Source of the DNA: Ignavibacteriales bacterium
GTDB lineage: Bacteria > Bacteroidota > Ignavibacteria > Ignavibacteriales > Melioribacteraceae
Direction of reading: 5' to 3'
Assembly: GCA_020059785.1 (NCBI GenBank)
Contig: JAGVBL010000171.1
Coordinates: 1 to 25,300, forward strand
DNA length: 25,300 bases
The notes under the pieces are model-generated. The model worked only from the letters and a program-made list of their open reading frames with translations, did no database searches and was not told where the DNA came from. Shown here piece by piece: positions 15,186-23,444 of the stretch. How positions within the stretch are numbered: the first letter of the stretch is position 1; each line of letters opens with the position of its first letter. The position numbers and the translations under genes are program-made.

Positions 15186-15511
15186 ATTAAAACTCTCAAA
15201 TCTTATTTATTCTTTATGCTGGTTTTAATGCCGGCATTAACTTTTGCCGATGTTCAGAAAGGAGTGTTAACCGGAAAAGTGGTGGATAACATTACCAAAG
15301 AACCGCTTCCCGGTTTCCGAACTTCTTTTGGAGAATTACTAAGTATAGCCTCGTTAAATACGTTTAAGAATTATTACAAGTATGGGTTCTATGCCCAATA
15401 CTCTGATGTATTCTTAGACAGGTTAATGGTTTCCCTGGGCACAAGGGGAGATTGATAAGCAATCTTTAATCGGTATTCTACCTTCTATAGGAATAAATCT
15501 CGAATTTTAAT
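15186..15511 (+). pseudogene. TonB-dependent receptor remnant (internal deletion plus frameshift)
   Basis: The 5' part encodes a signal-peptide-like stretch (SYLFFMLVLMPALTFA) and GVLTGKVVDNITKEPLPG, the start of the carboxypeptidase-regulatory-like domain that opens many Bacteroidota TonB-dependent receptors. It then jumps directly to barrel-like sequence near the C-terminus: YGFYAQYSDVFLDRLMVSLGTRGD. The frame stops at 15453-15455, but the frame beginning at 15454 continues with DKQSLIGILPSIGINLEF and stops at 15509-15511, ending in the aromatic residue expected of an outer-membrane barrel. Full receptors run 700-1000 residues, so most of the plug and barrel is gone. A good start codon for the signal peptide is also missing; the first ATG in frame (15216) lies inside it. 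Confidence 0.75.
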
Positions 15512-15538
15512 TCAATTACAAATGGAGCTGTTCAATTG

Positions 15539-16912
15539 TTAAGCAACATCGTCTTTAGGGGATTTAGTAGGGATGTCAAGCTCATCCATTTTTCTATAAA
15601 GAGATGATAACCCTATTTCAAGAGCTTTAGCTGCTTCCTCTTTATTGTATTCATATTTTTTGATCGTTTTAAGAATATGCTCTCGTTCAAAGTTACGAAG
15701 AGCATCTTTTAATGAATCGGGATAACCTGTATCGATATTATCGGTTCTGAAATAATCTGCTAAATCGTTTATTGAAAGCATTTCTTTGTTGCAGAAAATT
15801 ATTGCCCGTTCAATAACGTTTTCTAATTCTCTAACACCTCCGCGCCAATCGTGCGAAATTAATGCTTTCATCGTTTGATTATCAGCGCCAATTACTTTTT
15901 TCCCCATTTCGTTGCTGTATCGTTCAATAAAATGATTAACAAGGATTGGTATGTCGTCCTTCCTTTCATTTAATGTAGGTAATTTAATTTCAACAACGTT
16001 TAATCTGTAAAACAGATCTTCTCTAAATTCACCCGATTTTGTTTTCTCGAAAAGATTCTGGTTAGTAGCAGCAATAATTCTAACATCTGTACTTACAGGT
16101 TTTGTACCGCCGACCGGGAAAAATTCTTTATCTTCAATTGCTCTTAAGAGTTTAACCTGCATATTGAGAGGCAGATCTGCAATTTCATCTAAGAATAGAG
16201 TTCCGCCGTCTGCAACTTTGAAAAGTCCTTGCTTATCATCTGCGGCACCAGTAAAAGCTCCTTTTTTATGACCGAAAAGTTCACTCTCAATTAAATTTTC
16301 TGAGATAGCTCCGCAATTTATCGGGAGGAATATTCTATCTTTTCTTTTACTGTTGAAGTGAATTGCTTTGGCTACAAGTTCTTTACCAGTACCGCTCTTA
16401 CCTTGAATAAGAATATTGCTGTTAGTTGGCGCAACCTGTGTAATAATATCAAAAACTTTTTTCATCGGTTCGCTTTTGCCGATTAAATTAGTAAATCCAG
16501 TATCGGAAGAGACACGCTGGCGTAAATATTTATTTTCGGCAGCAAGTTTCTTATAATCAATTAATTTTTTTATTCTGAAAATAACATCATCAAATTCAAC
16601 AGGTTTTATCAGGTAATCGTATGCACCGTTTCTTAACGCATCAATTGCGGTTTTTACAGATGCATAAGCTGTCATTATTATAAAAAACGAATCGGGTGCA
16701 ATTTTAGTTGATGTATCTAGCAGTTGCATTCCGTCAATTTTCGGCATTTTGATATCTGTGATAACAATATCAAAATTCTCTGCTTTAATTTTTTGTAAAG
16801 CTTCTTCGCCATCGCTTGCAACATCTGTTGAGTATCCTTCTTCATCAAGAATCAGTTTTAATGAATCGCGGATATTTTTTTCATCATCGGCAATTAAAAT
16901 TTTTGCTGACAT
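15539..16912 (-). CDS. NtrC-family sigma-54 response regulator
   Basis: A 457-residue three-domain regulator. The receiver (1-120) has DD at 9-10, phosphoacceptor D53 in TDIKMP, and K103. The AAA+ domain (about 142-370) has Walker A GKSGTGKE (171-178), the sigma-54 contact loop GAFTGA (218-223) and Walker B LFLDEI (239-244). The Fis-type helix-turn-helix is near the C-terminus (EEAAKALEIGLSSLYRKMDEL). It activates sigma-54 promoters after phosphorylation. The cognate kinase gene ends 10 bases upstream, so this is a standard two-component operon; GGAG precedes the ATG. The targets are unknown; no -24/-12 site was identified in the window. Confidence 0.96.
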   Translation of the reverse strand: MSAKILIADDEKNIRDSLKLILDEEGYSTDVASDGEEALQKIKAENFDIVITDIKMPKIDGMQLLDTSTKIAPDSFFIIMTAYASVKTAIDALRNGAYDYLIKPVEFDDVIFRIKKLIDYKKLAAENKYLRQRVSSDTGFTNLIGKSEPMKKVFDIITQVAPTNSNILIQGKSGTGKELVAKAIHFNSKRKDRIFLPINCGAISENLIESELFGHKKGAFTGAADDKQGLFKVADGGTLFLDEIADLPLNMQVKLLRAIEDKEFFPVGGTKPVSTDVRIIAATNQNLFEKTKSGEFREDLFYRLNVVEIKLPTLNERKDDIPILVNHFIERYSNEMGKKVIGADNQTMKALISHDWRGGVRELENVIERAIIFCNKEMLSINDLADYFRTDNIDTGYPDSLKDALRNFEREHILKTIKKYEYNKEEAAKALEIGLSSLYRKMDELDIPTKSPKDDVA

Positions 16913-16922
16913 TTCTTCTCCG

Positions 16923-18422
16923 TTAAATTTTTTCTAATGGTAACATAATAGTGAATTTACTTCCCTCATTAATTTTACTTTCTACTTTTATCTCGCCGTT
17001 GAATCGTTTTATTATTCCGTAACTTACAGAAAGCCCGAGACCTGTACCTTTACCAACTTCTTTAGTTGTAAAGAACGGATCGAATATTTTTTCCATTACT
17101 GTAGAATCCATCCCGCAACCATCGTCTTCTATTTCTATAAAAATATTATTGTTATCGTGATAAGACTTGATACTGATATTTCCTGTTCCCCCAATAGCAT
17201 CAATAGCGTTTATAAGAATATTGACAAAGACCTGAAGCAGTTGGTCGGCAGCGACATTTACTTTCGGTAAACCGTGTTTCAAATCCGTATTAAAATTTAC
17301 TTTACGAACACGCTTATCGTACTTAACAATTCCAAGTGCTGTTTTAATTATATCTGTTATATCCTGAATGGCAAGTTCGTAACTCGGAGGACGCGAGAAA
17401 TCAACAAGCTCTCTAACAATTCTTGTTATCCGGTCGATGTTTTCCTTTATATTAACAAGCTGCTCGCTAATAAATTGATCCTGGCTTTTTCTTTGAAGTA
17501 TCTGAACAAGAGAAGAAATTGAGGCGAGCGGGTTGCCGATTTCGTGTGCTACTCCGGCTGCGAGCTGACCAATAACAGCTAATTTTTCGGACTGATCAAT
17601 TTGTGCCTGAAGCTTCTTAAACTCAGTAAAATCTTTTATAATAATTGATCTTCCAATATACTTTCCATTATTACTCGGCAATCTCGAAACGCTTAGTTTA
17701 ACACTTAATATCCGCCCGTCTTTTGTTTTACGTTCGGTCTCAAAATAATTTGTTTGATCCGACTGAATTGATTTTTCTTTTATTTGATTTAACTCATCAA
17801 TGTATTTCTGACCATCAGGCAAAAGGAAAGATGAAGGTTGACCGATCATCTCAGGTTCCGAATAACCGAAAATTCTTTCTGCACCTTTATTCCACGAAAT
17901 AAATTTTTCATTGTTATCAACAATCATAATTGCAGAATCTGAACTGTGAAGAATGTTTTGAAGATATTCCTGATTCATCTCAAGTTTGGATGCAAGTCTG
18001 TCACGGTCGTATTCCAGTTCTTTCATTTTTGCTTCCTGATGAATCATACTGTAACGTGCAAAGATCTGTTCAATTATTCCATCCAGATAACCAAGCAAAA
18101 TAACAGGATCGAACTGACCGGTATCTTCTTTCTCAATTTCGGTTAATAAAGAAAATCTTGCCTGACTGAAAAGCTGGCTTATTTCAAGTAGGTTAAGATT
18201 GTTATTTGAGAACAACGTATAAATATCGATCAAATATTGATCTGCCGGACGGTAATCATTTCCTTCAATTACTTCAATAAAAGTATTGATACTGCTTTCT
18301 ACAAACGTTCTTATTTGTGAATCGGAAAGTTTATCGTTGAACACCTGAAGTACTTTTGCTGTCCAATTTTCAACAATGGAATTAAAGTGCTTTTTTAGAA
18401 ACTCTACCAGCAGTTTTTTCAT
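16923..18422 (-). CDS. NtrB-like PAS sensor histidine kinase
   Basis: A 499-residue soluble kinase. Residues 1-130 are a helical region resembling RsbRD/RsbU-type N-terminal sensor domains (KKHFNSIVENWTAKVL); a short coiled coil (about 130-155) leads to a PAS domain (about 155-270) and then HisKA with GVAHEIGNPLASI (H293) and an ATPase domain with NILINAIDA, DDGCGM and GKGTGLGLSVSYGII. The AHEIGNPL motif and the pairing with a sigma-54 regulator are typical of NtrB/ZraS-type kinases. It is the first gene of the operon, with a promoter-like site at 18504-18534. The ribosome site is weak. The ligand of the N-terminal domain is unknown. Confidence 0.94.
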   Translation of the reverse strand: MKKLLVEFLKKHFNSIVENWTAKVLQVFNDKLSDSQIRTFVESSINTFIEVIEGNDYRPADQYLIDIYTLFSNNNLNLLEISQLFSQARFSLLTEIEKEDTGQFDPVILLGYLDGIIEQIFARYSMIHQEAKMKELEYDRDRLASKLEMNQEYLQNILHSSDSAIMIVDNNEKFISWNKGAERIFGYSEPEMIGQPSSFLLPDGQKYIDELNQIKEKSIQSDQTNYFETERKTKDGRILSVKLSVSRLPSNNGKYIGRSIIIKDFTEFKKLQAQIDQSEKLAVIGQLAAGVAHEIGNPLASISSLVQILQRKSQDQFISEQLVNIKENIDRITRIVRELVDFSRPPSYELAIQDITDIIKTALGIVKYDKRVRKVNFNTDLKHGLPKVNVAADQLLQVFVNILINAIDAIGGTGNISIKSYHDNNNIFIEIEDDGCGMDSTVMEKIFDPFFTTKEVGKGTGLGLSVSYGIIKRFNGEIKVESKINEGSKFTIMLPLEKI

Positions 18423-18503
18423 TTAACATTTCTTTCGTGGGAAAACTATTCTTCTATAAGGCAGTCAAAATTATTTCAATCGATATCTACGTAAAATGTA
18501 GAG

Positions 18504-18534
18504 CAAAAATAAGGAAAGACATCTTTATTTGAAA
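18504..18534 (-). promoter_or_regulatory. Bacteroidota-type promoter of the kinase/regulator operon
   Basis: On the minus strand TTTC (complement of 18531-18534), a 19-base spacer, and TATTTTTG (complement of 18504-18511) match TTTG-N19-21-TAnnTTTG with one mismatch in the upstream element. The site is about 82 bases upstream of the kinase ATG at 18422. Confidence 0.5.
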
Positions 18535-18633
18535 GAGATTGAAAGGTTGATAAATAATAGGGTAATTTAAGGAACAAGAGATTTTGAATTGTGTATAAGA
18601 AAATGTTAATTATAACTAAAAAATGAGGATGTA

Positions 18634-20226
18634 ATGAAGATAAAATCAATTGCGTTGTCGATTGTTTTTTTGATAAGTCCGATAATCGCTTCAAATGAAA
18701 TTAACATTAAAACCAATCCGGTTGGTGTTAAAATATTCTTAAGAGGAGCAGAGCTTCAGCATACAGCAAAGGTTAAAGTTGAGAAAGGATTGACAGATCT
18801 GGTGATAGGTGGATTGGCATCCAACATAGACAGAAACAGTTTAAATGTGGCTGCTAAGGGAGACGTAGTTATAATTTCTGTATTGCAAAGATTCGATTAT
18901 ATGAAACCCGCCGAAAAAAATCCCCAGATTGTTTCTCTTGAAGATTCCCTTGAAGTTCTAAATCGTAAATTATCCCTTAAGCAAAATGAGAATGACATAT
19001 TGAAAATTGAGATTGATTTGATAATGGCTAACAAACAGATAGGCGGGGATAATAAAAGTGTTAGCGTTGCAGAGCTTATGAAAATGGCAGATTTTTTTAG
19101 AAAAAGAATAGGCGAGATTAAAACCCAGCAGCTTTCATTGGCTAATGAAATGAAGAAACTTGAAAAGGAAATTGATAGAGTTAAGAAACAGCTTGGTGAA
19201 TTAAATGCAAAACTGAATCGTCCTGCAAATGAAGTAGTAGTTACATTCTCAGCAAAGAGCGCTTCTGCAATTGAATTATCACTCTCATATTTTATTTACG
19301 ATGCCGGATGGCAGCCGGTCTATGATATTCGTGTAAATAAACTCGATTCACCGGCAAATTTAAGTTACAAAGCTAATGTATGGCAGAACAGCGGGCTGGA
19401 TTGGAATGATATTAACATAGTATTATCTACACGCAGCCCGGTTCAAAACAATAATAAACCTGAATTATACCCATGGTTTATCGATTTCCAGACATACGCA
19501 TTATACAGAGATAAAATGACTACGGCTCAAAAATCATTAGTTGCAGCTTCTACAACAGGAGTTGATGAGGCTAAATCAGCAGAAACTATGGCTGACTATT
19601 TCTCAGCCGAAGAGAAGCAACTTTCGGTAGAATTCAATCCTTCAATAAAATATTCAATCCCTTCGGATAATAAACCGCATACTGTTGCGCTTCAGGAATT
19701 TACTATTCCAGCTTATTATGAGTACTATGCGGCACCAAAGTTAGATAACAACGCTTTCTTATTAGCTTACCTTACTAAATGGAACGAGTATAATTTATTG
19801 CCGGGTCAAGCAAATATCTATTTCGAAAATTCATACGTTGGTCAGTCCTTTATTAATCCTTTTACTACCAAAGACACATTAATTATTTCTCTCGGTAGGG
19901 ATCAAAACATTACCATTAAAAGAGAAATGCTCAAAGATTTTACAGAGGATAAATTTTTGAGCAGTGATGTTGAGAGGTTTTTCGGTTTCGATATTGTTAT
20001 TAAAAATAATAAGAACATACCGGTAAATATTTTAGTTGAAGAACAATTACCTATCTCTAAAAATGAAGACATACGGGTAAAGCAAATCGATCTTTCCGGC
20101 GGTAAATTAAATCCGGTTGATGGTAAGGTAACATGGAAAGTAAACGCCGAACCTTCAAAATCTATAAGTAAAAAGTTTGTTTATTCTGTTCGGTATCCAA
20201 AGGATAAATCAATTTCCGGTTTGTAA
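18634..20226 (+). CDS. Secreted DUF4139 / MuiA-family protein
   Basis: A 530-residue protein with a signal peptide (residues ~1-20). Residues ~22-88 resemble the DUF4140 N-terminal part (GVKIFLRGAELQHTAKVKVEKG), residues ~95-195 form a long charged coiled coil, and the rest is the DUF4139 beta-rich region (YFIYDAGWQPVYDIRVNKL, WQNSGLDWNDINIVLSTRSP, YSVRYPKDKSISGL). The family is called 'mucoidy inhibitor MuiA', but its molecular role is not established. It is probably periplasmic or surface-associated. The start ATG at 18634 has GAGGATG upstream. A hairpin with a T run follows at 20249-20297, so it is likely a single-gene unit, divergent from the sensor kinase. Confidence 0.9.
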   Translation: MKIKSIALSIVFLISPIIASNEINIKTNPVGVKIFLRGAELQHTAKVKVEKGLTDLVIGGLASNIDRNSLNVAAKGDVVIISVLQRFDYMKPAEKNPQIVSLEDSLEVLNRKLSLKQNENDILKIEIDLIMANKQIGGDNKSVSVAELMKMADFFRKRIGEIKTQQLSLANEMKKLEKEIDRVKKQLGELNAKLNRPANEVVVTFSAKSASAIELSLSYFIYDAGWQPVYDIRVNKLDSPANLSYKANVWQNSGLDWNDINIVLSTRSPVQNNNKPELYPWFIDFQTYALYRDKMTTAQKSLVAASTTGVDEAKSAETMADYFSAEEKQLSVEFNPSIKYSIPSDNKPHTVALQEFTIPAYYEYYAAPKLDNNAFLLAYLTKWNEYNLLPGQANIYFENSYVGQSFINPFTTKDTLIISLGRDQNITIKREMLKDFTEDKFLSSDVERFFGFDIVIKNNKNIPVNILVEEQLPISKNEDIRVKQIDLSGGKLNPVDGKVTWKVNAEPSKSISKKFVYSVRYPKDKSISGL

Positions 20227-20248
20227 GCAGTTATTAAATTGTAATGCA

Positions 20249-20297
20249 GAGATCGGTTAGATAAATAACTTTAACTAACGGTCTCTTCATTTTTTTT
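20249..20297 (+). terminator. Intrinsic terminator of the DUF4139 gene
   Basis: GAGATCGGTTAG (20249-20260) pairs with CTAACGGTCTC (20275-20285), allowing one bulge, and is followed by TTCATTTTTTT. The T run is on the plus strand, matching the gene that ends at 20226. The convergent minus gene ends at 20297. Confidence 0.75.
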
Positions 20298-21112
20298 CAA
20301 GCTTCTTCTCTTTTGAATTTGCGGAATGCAAAAATAAATTGTTTGAAGTAATGATTTGGGAAGAAAGTTTTTAAACCGTATTCATTTGCCTTCTCGTCGG
20401 GTAAATAAGCCGAACCAAATATCCAATCCCATATTGCAAATTTTGTTGCAAAGTTGCGGTTCCGTCCTTTACCGGTTGTATGATGAATCCGGTGCATCTC
20501 CGGTCCGTTGATAACCAACTGAAGTTTTCCGGTTTTTACATTAAGATTCGAATGGATATACATACCCCAGACGGCGCTTATTACACCTTTGTAAGCGGCA
20601 ACTTCAGGCGAAGAACCCAATAGAATAATTGGTAAAAATTCTACTGTCTGATTAATTAATATCTCCAGAGCGTGTGAATGCGAACCGGAAAGCCAATCTA
20701 CTTTTTTTGGTGAGTGATGTGCTTCGTGAATTCTCCACAGAAATTTATTTTTATGCTGCCAGCGGTGCATCCAGTAAATGTAAAGATCGTGTGTAACTGT
20801 AAAGAAAATTAATTGAATCCATATTGGGACTTCGGAAAATATTTGTAAGCGCGATAAACCGGTTGTGCTATCGATGAACCTTATAATAAAAGTGAAGATA
20901 ATTATACCAAGGATATAACTTTGTGCGATTGTGTATAAAGCGAGATCATCAAAGAATCCTTCGCGTAAAACTTTTTGCCCTTTGTTGTAAGGGAAAATTC
21001 TTTCGAGTATTATGAATAATGCAGTAGTACCAATAATTATTATGTATGATGTTTTTTCGTAATACGCGAGTCCGGATAAATATTCTGTAATTGAATTGAT
21101 TATGGAATCCAT
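20297..21112 (-). CDS. Sterol desaturase / fatty acid hydroxylase-family membrane protein
   Basis: A 271-residue membrane protein with four hydrophobic segments and the three histidine boxes of the superfamily: HRWQH (116-120), HEAHH (129-133) and HRIHH (207-211), which would hold a di-iron centre for O2-dependent hydroxylation or desaturation. The ATG at 21112 overlaps the synthase stop by one base (TGATG) and was chosen over the GTG one codon earlier. It is the last gene of the sugar operon. Whether it acts on a lipid carrier, a membrane lipid or the sugar product is unknown; the coupling to NeuB is an observation, the functional link an inference. Confidence 0.88.
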   Translation of the reverse strand: MDSIINSITEYLSGLAYYEKTSYIIIIGTTALFIILERIFPYNKGQKVLREGFFDDLALYTIAQSYILGIIIFTFIIRFIDSTTGLSRLQIFSEVPIWIQLIFFTVTHDLYIYWMHRWQHKNKFLWRIHEAHHSPKKVDWLSGSHSHALEILINQTVEFLPIILLGSSPEVAAYKGVISAVWGMYIHSNLNVKTGKLQLVINGPEMHRIHHTTGKGRNRNFATKFAIWDWIFGSAYLPDEKANEYGLKTFFPNHYFKQFIFAFRKFKREEA

Positions 21113-22002
21113 CACAAATTAATTTTTTGAACACGTCTTAATTTTTGAATGCTTTTCTGTTCACTCTCATATACTTTTTTAATTCCATCTCCTAATGCTT
21201 TTTCAATATCGCGGATGTCTTTAACAAGCCGGAACATACCGCCAATTTCAACTGAAGCAGCCTGGTCGGTTCCCCACATTGCGCGGTCCAATGTTATATG
21301 CCGTTCTACAAATGTTGCGCCCAATGCTACTGCTGCAAGTGTGGGTGCCAGTCCGGTTTCGTGACCCGAATAACCGATGGGTACTTCGGGAAATTTCTTC
21401 ATTAATGTATGAATAACTTTAAGGTTCAGTTCATTAAGCGCGCAAGGATATGTTGAGGTTGTTTGAGCTATCAATAGATTTTCTCTTCCAACAACTTTTA
21501 CTGCCTCTTCAATTTCTGCCATAGTGGACATTCCGGTGGAAAGCATTATTGGTTTACCGGTAGATCGCATTTTTTTCAGCAGCGAAAAATCTGTAAGAGA
21601 AGCGGAAGCAACTTTATACATTATCGGATTGAATTGATCGAGAAACTCCAATGCCCCTTCGTCCCATGGTGATGCGAACCAATCAATTCCTTTCTGATTA
21701 CAGTATTCATTTATTTCGTTATACTGGTCGAAGTTGAATTCAACTTTATGACGGTAATCGATATAAGTCATTCTTCCCCAGGGAGTTTCGCGTTCTATGT
21801 TCCACTGATCTTTAGGAACACAAAGTTCGGGAGTTCTTTTCTGGAATTTAACGGCGTCGCATCCAGCAAATACTGCACCGTCAATCATCTTTTCTGCTAA
21901 CGCAATTGAACCATTATGGTTAATTCCGATTTCAGAAATTATATAAACGGGTTCACCATTACCAATATATCTATTGCCGACTTTTACTTTTGCATCTTTC
22001 AT
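21112..22002 (-). CDS. NeuB-family nonulosonate synthase lacking the C-terminal SAF domain
   Basis: A 296-residue TIM-barrel enzyme that should condense phosphoenolpyruvate with a hexose derivative to a nine-carbon acid. Family motifs are SEIGINHNG (23-31), DAVKFQ (49-54), STGMS (155-159), GYSGHE (204-209 region) and ERHITLDR. Usual NeuB/SpsE/LegI/PseI proteins are 335-350 residues with a C-terminal antifreeze-like domain; here the protein ends right after QKLRRVQKINL, where that domain should begin. The ATG overlaps the stop of the phosphatase gene by four bases and has a strong AGGGGG site. The partner KdsC-type phosphatase suggests a phosphorylated product, as in the KDN-9-phosphate pathway; the exact sugar is not determinable. 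Confidence 0.88.
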   Translation of the reverse strand: MKDAKVKVGNRYIGNGEPVYIISEIGINHNGSIALAEKMIDGAVFAGCDAVKFQKRTPELCVPKDQWNIERETPWGRMTYIDYRHKVEFNFDQYNEINEYCNQKGIDWFASPWDEGALEFLDQFNPIMYKVASASLTDFSLLKKMRSTGKPIMLSTGMSTMAEIEEAVKVVGRENLLIAQTTSTYPCALNELNLKVIHTLMKKFPEVPIGYSGHETGLAPTLAAVALGATFVERHITLDRAMWGTDQAASVEIGGMFRLVKDIRDIEKALGDGIKKVYESEQKSIQKLRRVQKINL

Positions 22003-22550
22003 TTTTCCCCCTTTCTAATTTCTTTTTTGTTTTTATTCAGTTTGGATTTGATTATTATTTCAGCAAAATCTCTTACTGCACCGTAACCGCCTTTATTTTT
22101 AACAATAACATCGGCAACATCCTTTGCAAATTTTGTAGCATCACCGGGGCAAGCAGAGAGTCCAACCAATTTCATAATTTCAACATCATTAGTATCGTCA
22201 CCCATGAAAGCAACTTCGGAAATTGTAATTCCTTTTCTTCTTAAAATTTCATCCAGGATTTTTTCTTTTTCATAAACCCCGAGATGTAATTCCGTAATTT
22301 TCAATTTACGGGCACGGCTCGAAACAATTTCGGTATCCTCACGTGTAATAATTCCCGTTTCAACATCTGCAATTCTTCTCAATCTCTCAATCCCCATACC
22401 GTCTCTAATTGAAAATCTTTTAAGTTCTTCACCTTTAGCAGAGTAATAAACGCCAGTATCGGTTAATACACCGTCAACATCGAGTAATAACAATTTTATT
22501 TTAGATGCTCTCTTAAAAATTTCTTTTTCGGTTAATTTTCTTTTTTTCAT
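21999..22550 (-). CDS. KdsC-type HAD phosphatase
   Basis: A 183-residue HAD-superfamily enzyme of the C0/KdsC type. Motifs are LLLDVDGVLTD (D24 nucleophile, D26 acid), GIITR (66-70) and GDDTND (117-122). The length fits KDO-8-phosphate and KDN-9-phosphate phosphatases (about 165-190 residues), which act as tetramers. It sits between an SDR and a NeuB-type synthase with a 4-base overlap to the latter, so it most likely dephosphorylates that synthase's product; no kdsA-like gene is present. CAGGAAAAA precedes the ATG. The family is certain, the substrate inferred from context. Confidence 0.9.
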   Translation of the reverse strand: MKKRKLTEKEIFKRASKIKLLLLDVDGVLTDTGVYYSAKGEELKRFSIRDGMGIERLRRIADVETGIITREDTEIVSSRARKLKITELHLGVYEKEKILDEILRRKGITISEVAFMGDDTNDVEIMKLVGLSACPGDATKFAKDVADVIVKNKGGYGAVRDFAEIIIKSKLNKNKKEIRKGEK

Positions 22551-22599
22551 TTTTATTTTTCCTGAAAAGATTTGTCAATAAAAATTCGAGATTTTTTTA

Positions 22600-23403
22600 T
22601 TACCAGCAAGTCCAGCCGCCGTCAACAATAAGATTTGCACCGGTCATGTATGAAGATGCATCGCTTGCAAGAAAAACTAAAGCTCCTTTATAATCATCCG
22701 GTTTTGCCATTCTGCCAAGAGGAGTTTTGGCGGAGTATTTTTGAATAAAATAATCATCCTGTGAATTTTCAACACCACCCGGTGAAAGAGTATTAACACG
22801 GACACCGTCTTTACCCCAATATGCAGCAAGGTATCGCGTGAACATTATAACTGCACCTTTTGTAGCCGAATATGCCGGCGGTTTATAAAATGATTGTGAA
22901 CCATCTTCCTTTTTGTATAGCGATTGATCCGGCGCTGTTATTCCATATGTTGATGCAATATTAATTATGCTTCCTGATTTTTGTTTTGCCATTTGGCTGC
23001 CAAAAATTTGTGAACATAAAAATACACCGGTCAGGTTAACATCCACAGATTTTTGCCATAATTCCAGCGGATAGTTTTCAAATTTAGATTGTTCGCTTGC
23101 AGCTTTAGGATTTTCGAACATATCATTTATTGCTGCATTATTAACAAGGACGTCTATATGTCCAAATAAAGAAAGGACTTTATCCCGGCATTGTTTCAAC
23201 GAATCAGGATTTGTTACATCGATAGAGAAGCCAATTGATTTTGTGGATAATGTTTTAGCGAACTCCGCGCATAATTTTTCATCGGTATCTGCAACAACAA
23301 CATTAGCCCCGGCTTCACTAAGTGCTTTGCAATGTTCTTTTCCAATCAATCCAAGCGCACCTGTTACAATTGCTGTTTTGTTACTCAAATCAAAAATTTT
23401 CAT
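22600..23403 (-). CDS. Short-chain dehydrogenase/reductase of the sugar operon (PtmA-like)
   Basis: A 267-residue classical SDR: the nucleotide-binding TGALGLIG (14-21), NNAA (88-91) and the catalytic set S151, Y178, K182 in YSATK. ADT after the third strand suggests an NAD(H) preference. The FENPKAASEQSKFENYPLELWQ segment resembles SDRs found in flagellin-glycosylation and legionaminate clusters (PtmA-like), which favours a role in making an amino- or keto-sugar precursor rather than fatty acids. GAGGATAT lies just before the ATG. It is 41 bases downstream of the aminotransferase gene and 49 bases upstream of the phosphatase gene. The specific reaction is unknown. Confidence 0.85.
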   Translation of the reverse strand: MKIFDLSNKTAIVTGALGLIGKEHCKALSEAGANVVVADTDEKLCAEFAKTLSTKSIGFSIDVTNPDSLKQCRDKVLSLFGHIDVLVNNAAINDMFENPKAASEQSKFENYPLELWQKSVDVNLTGVFLCSQIFGSQMAKQKSGSIINIASTYGITAPDQSLYKKEDGSQSFYKPPAYSATKGAVIMFTRYLAAYWGKDGVRVNTLSPGGVENSQDDYFIQKYSAKTPLGRMAKPDDYKGALVFLASDASSYMTGANLIVDGGWTCW

Positions 23404-23444
23404 ATATCCTCAGTTGTGTGTTTGCCCATTCTACATTATTCAAT

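Noticed and set aside
15216..15455. A real small secreted protein of 79 residues
   Set aside because: Its two halves match opposite ends of TonB-dependent receptors, and the barrel tail continues in another frame, so a relic is the better reading.
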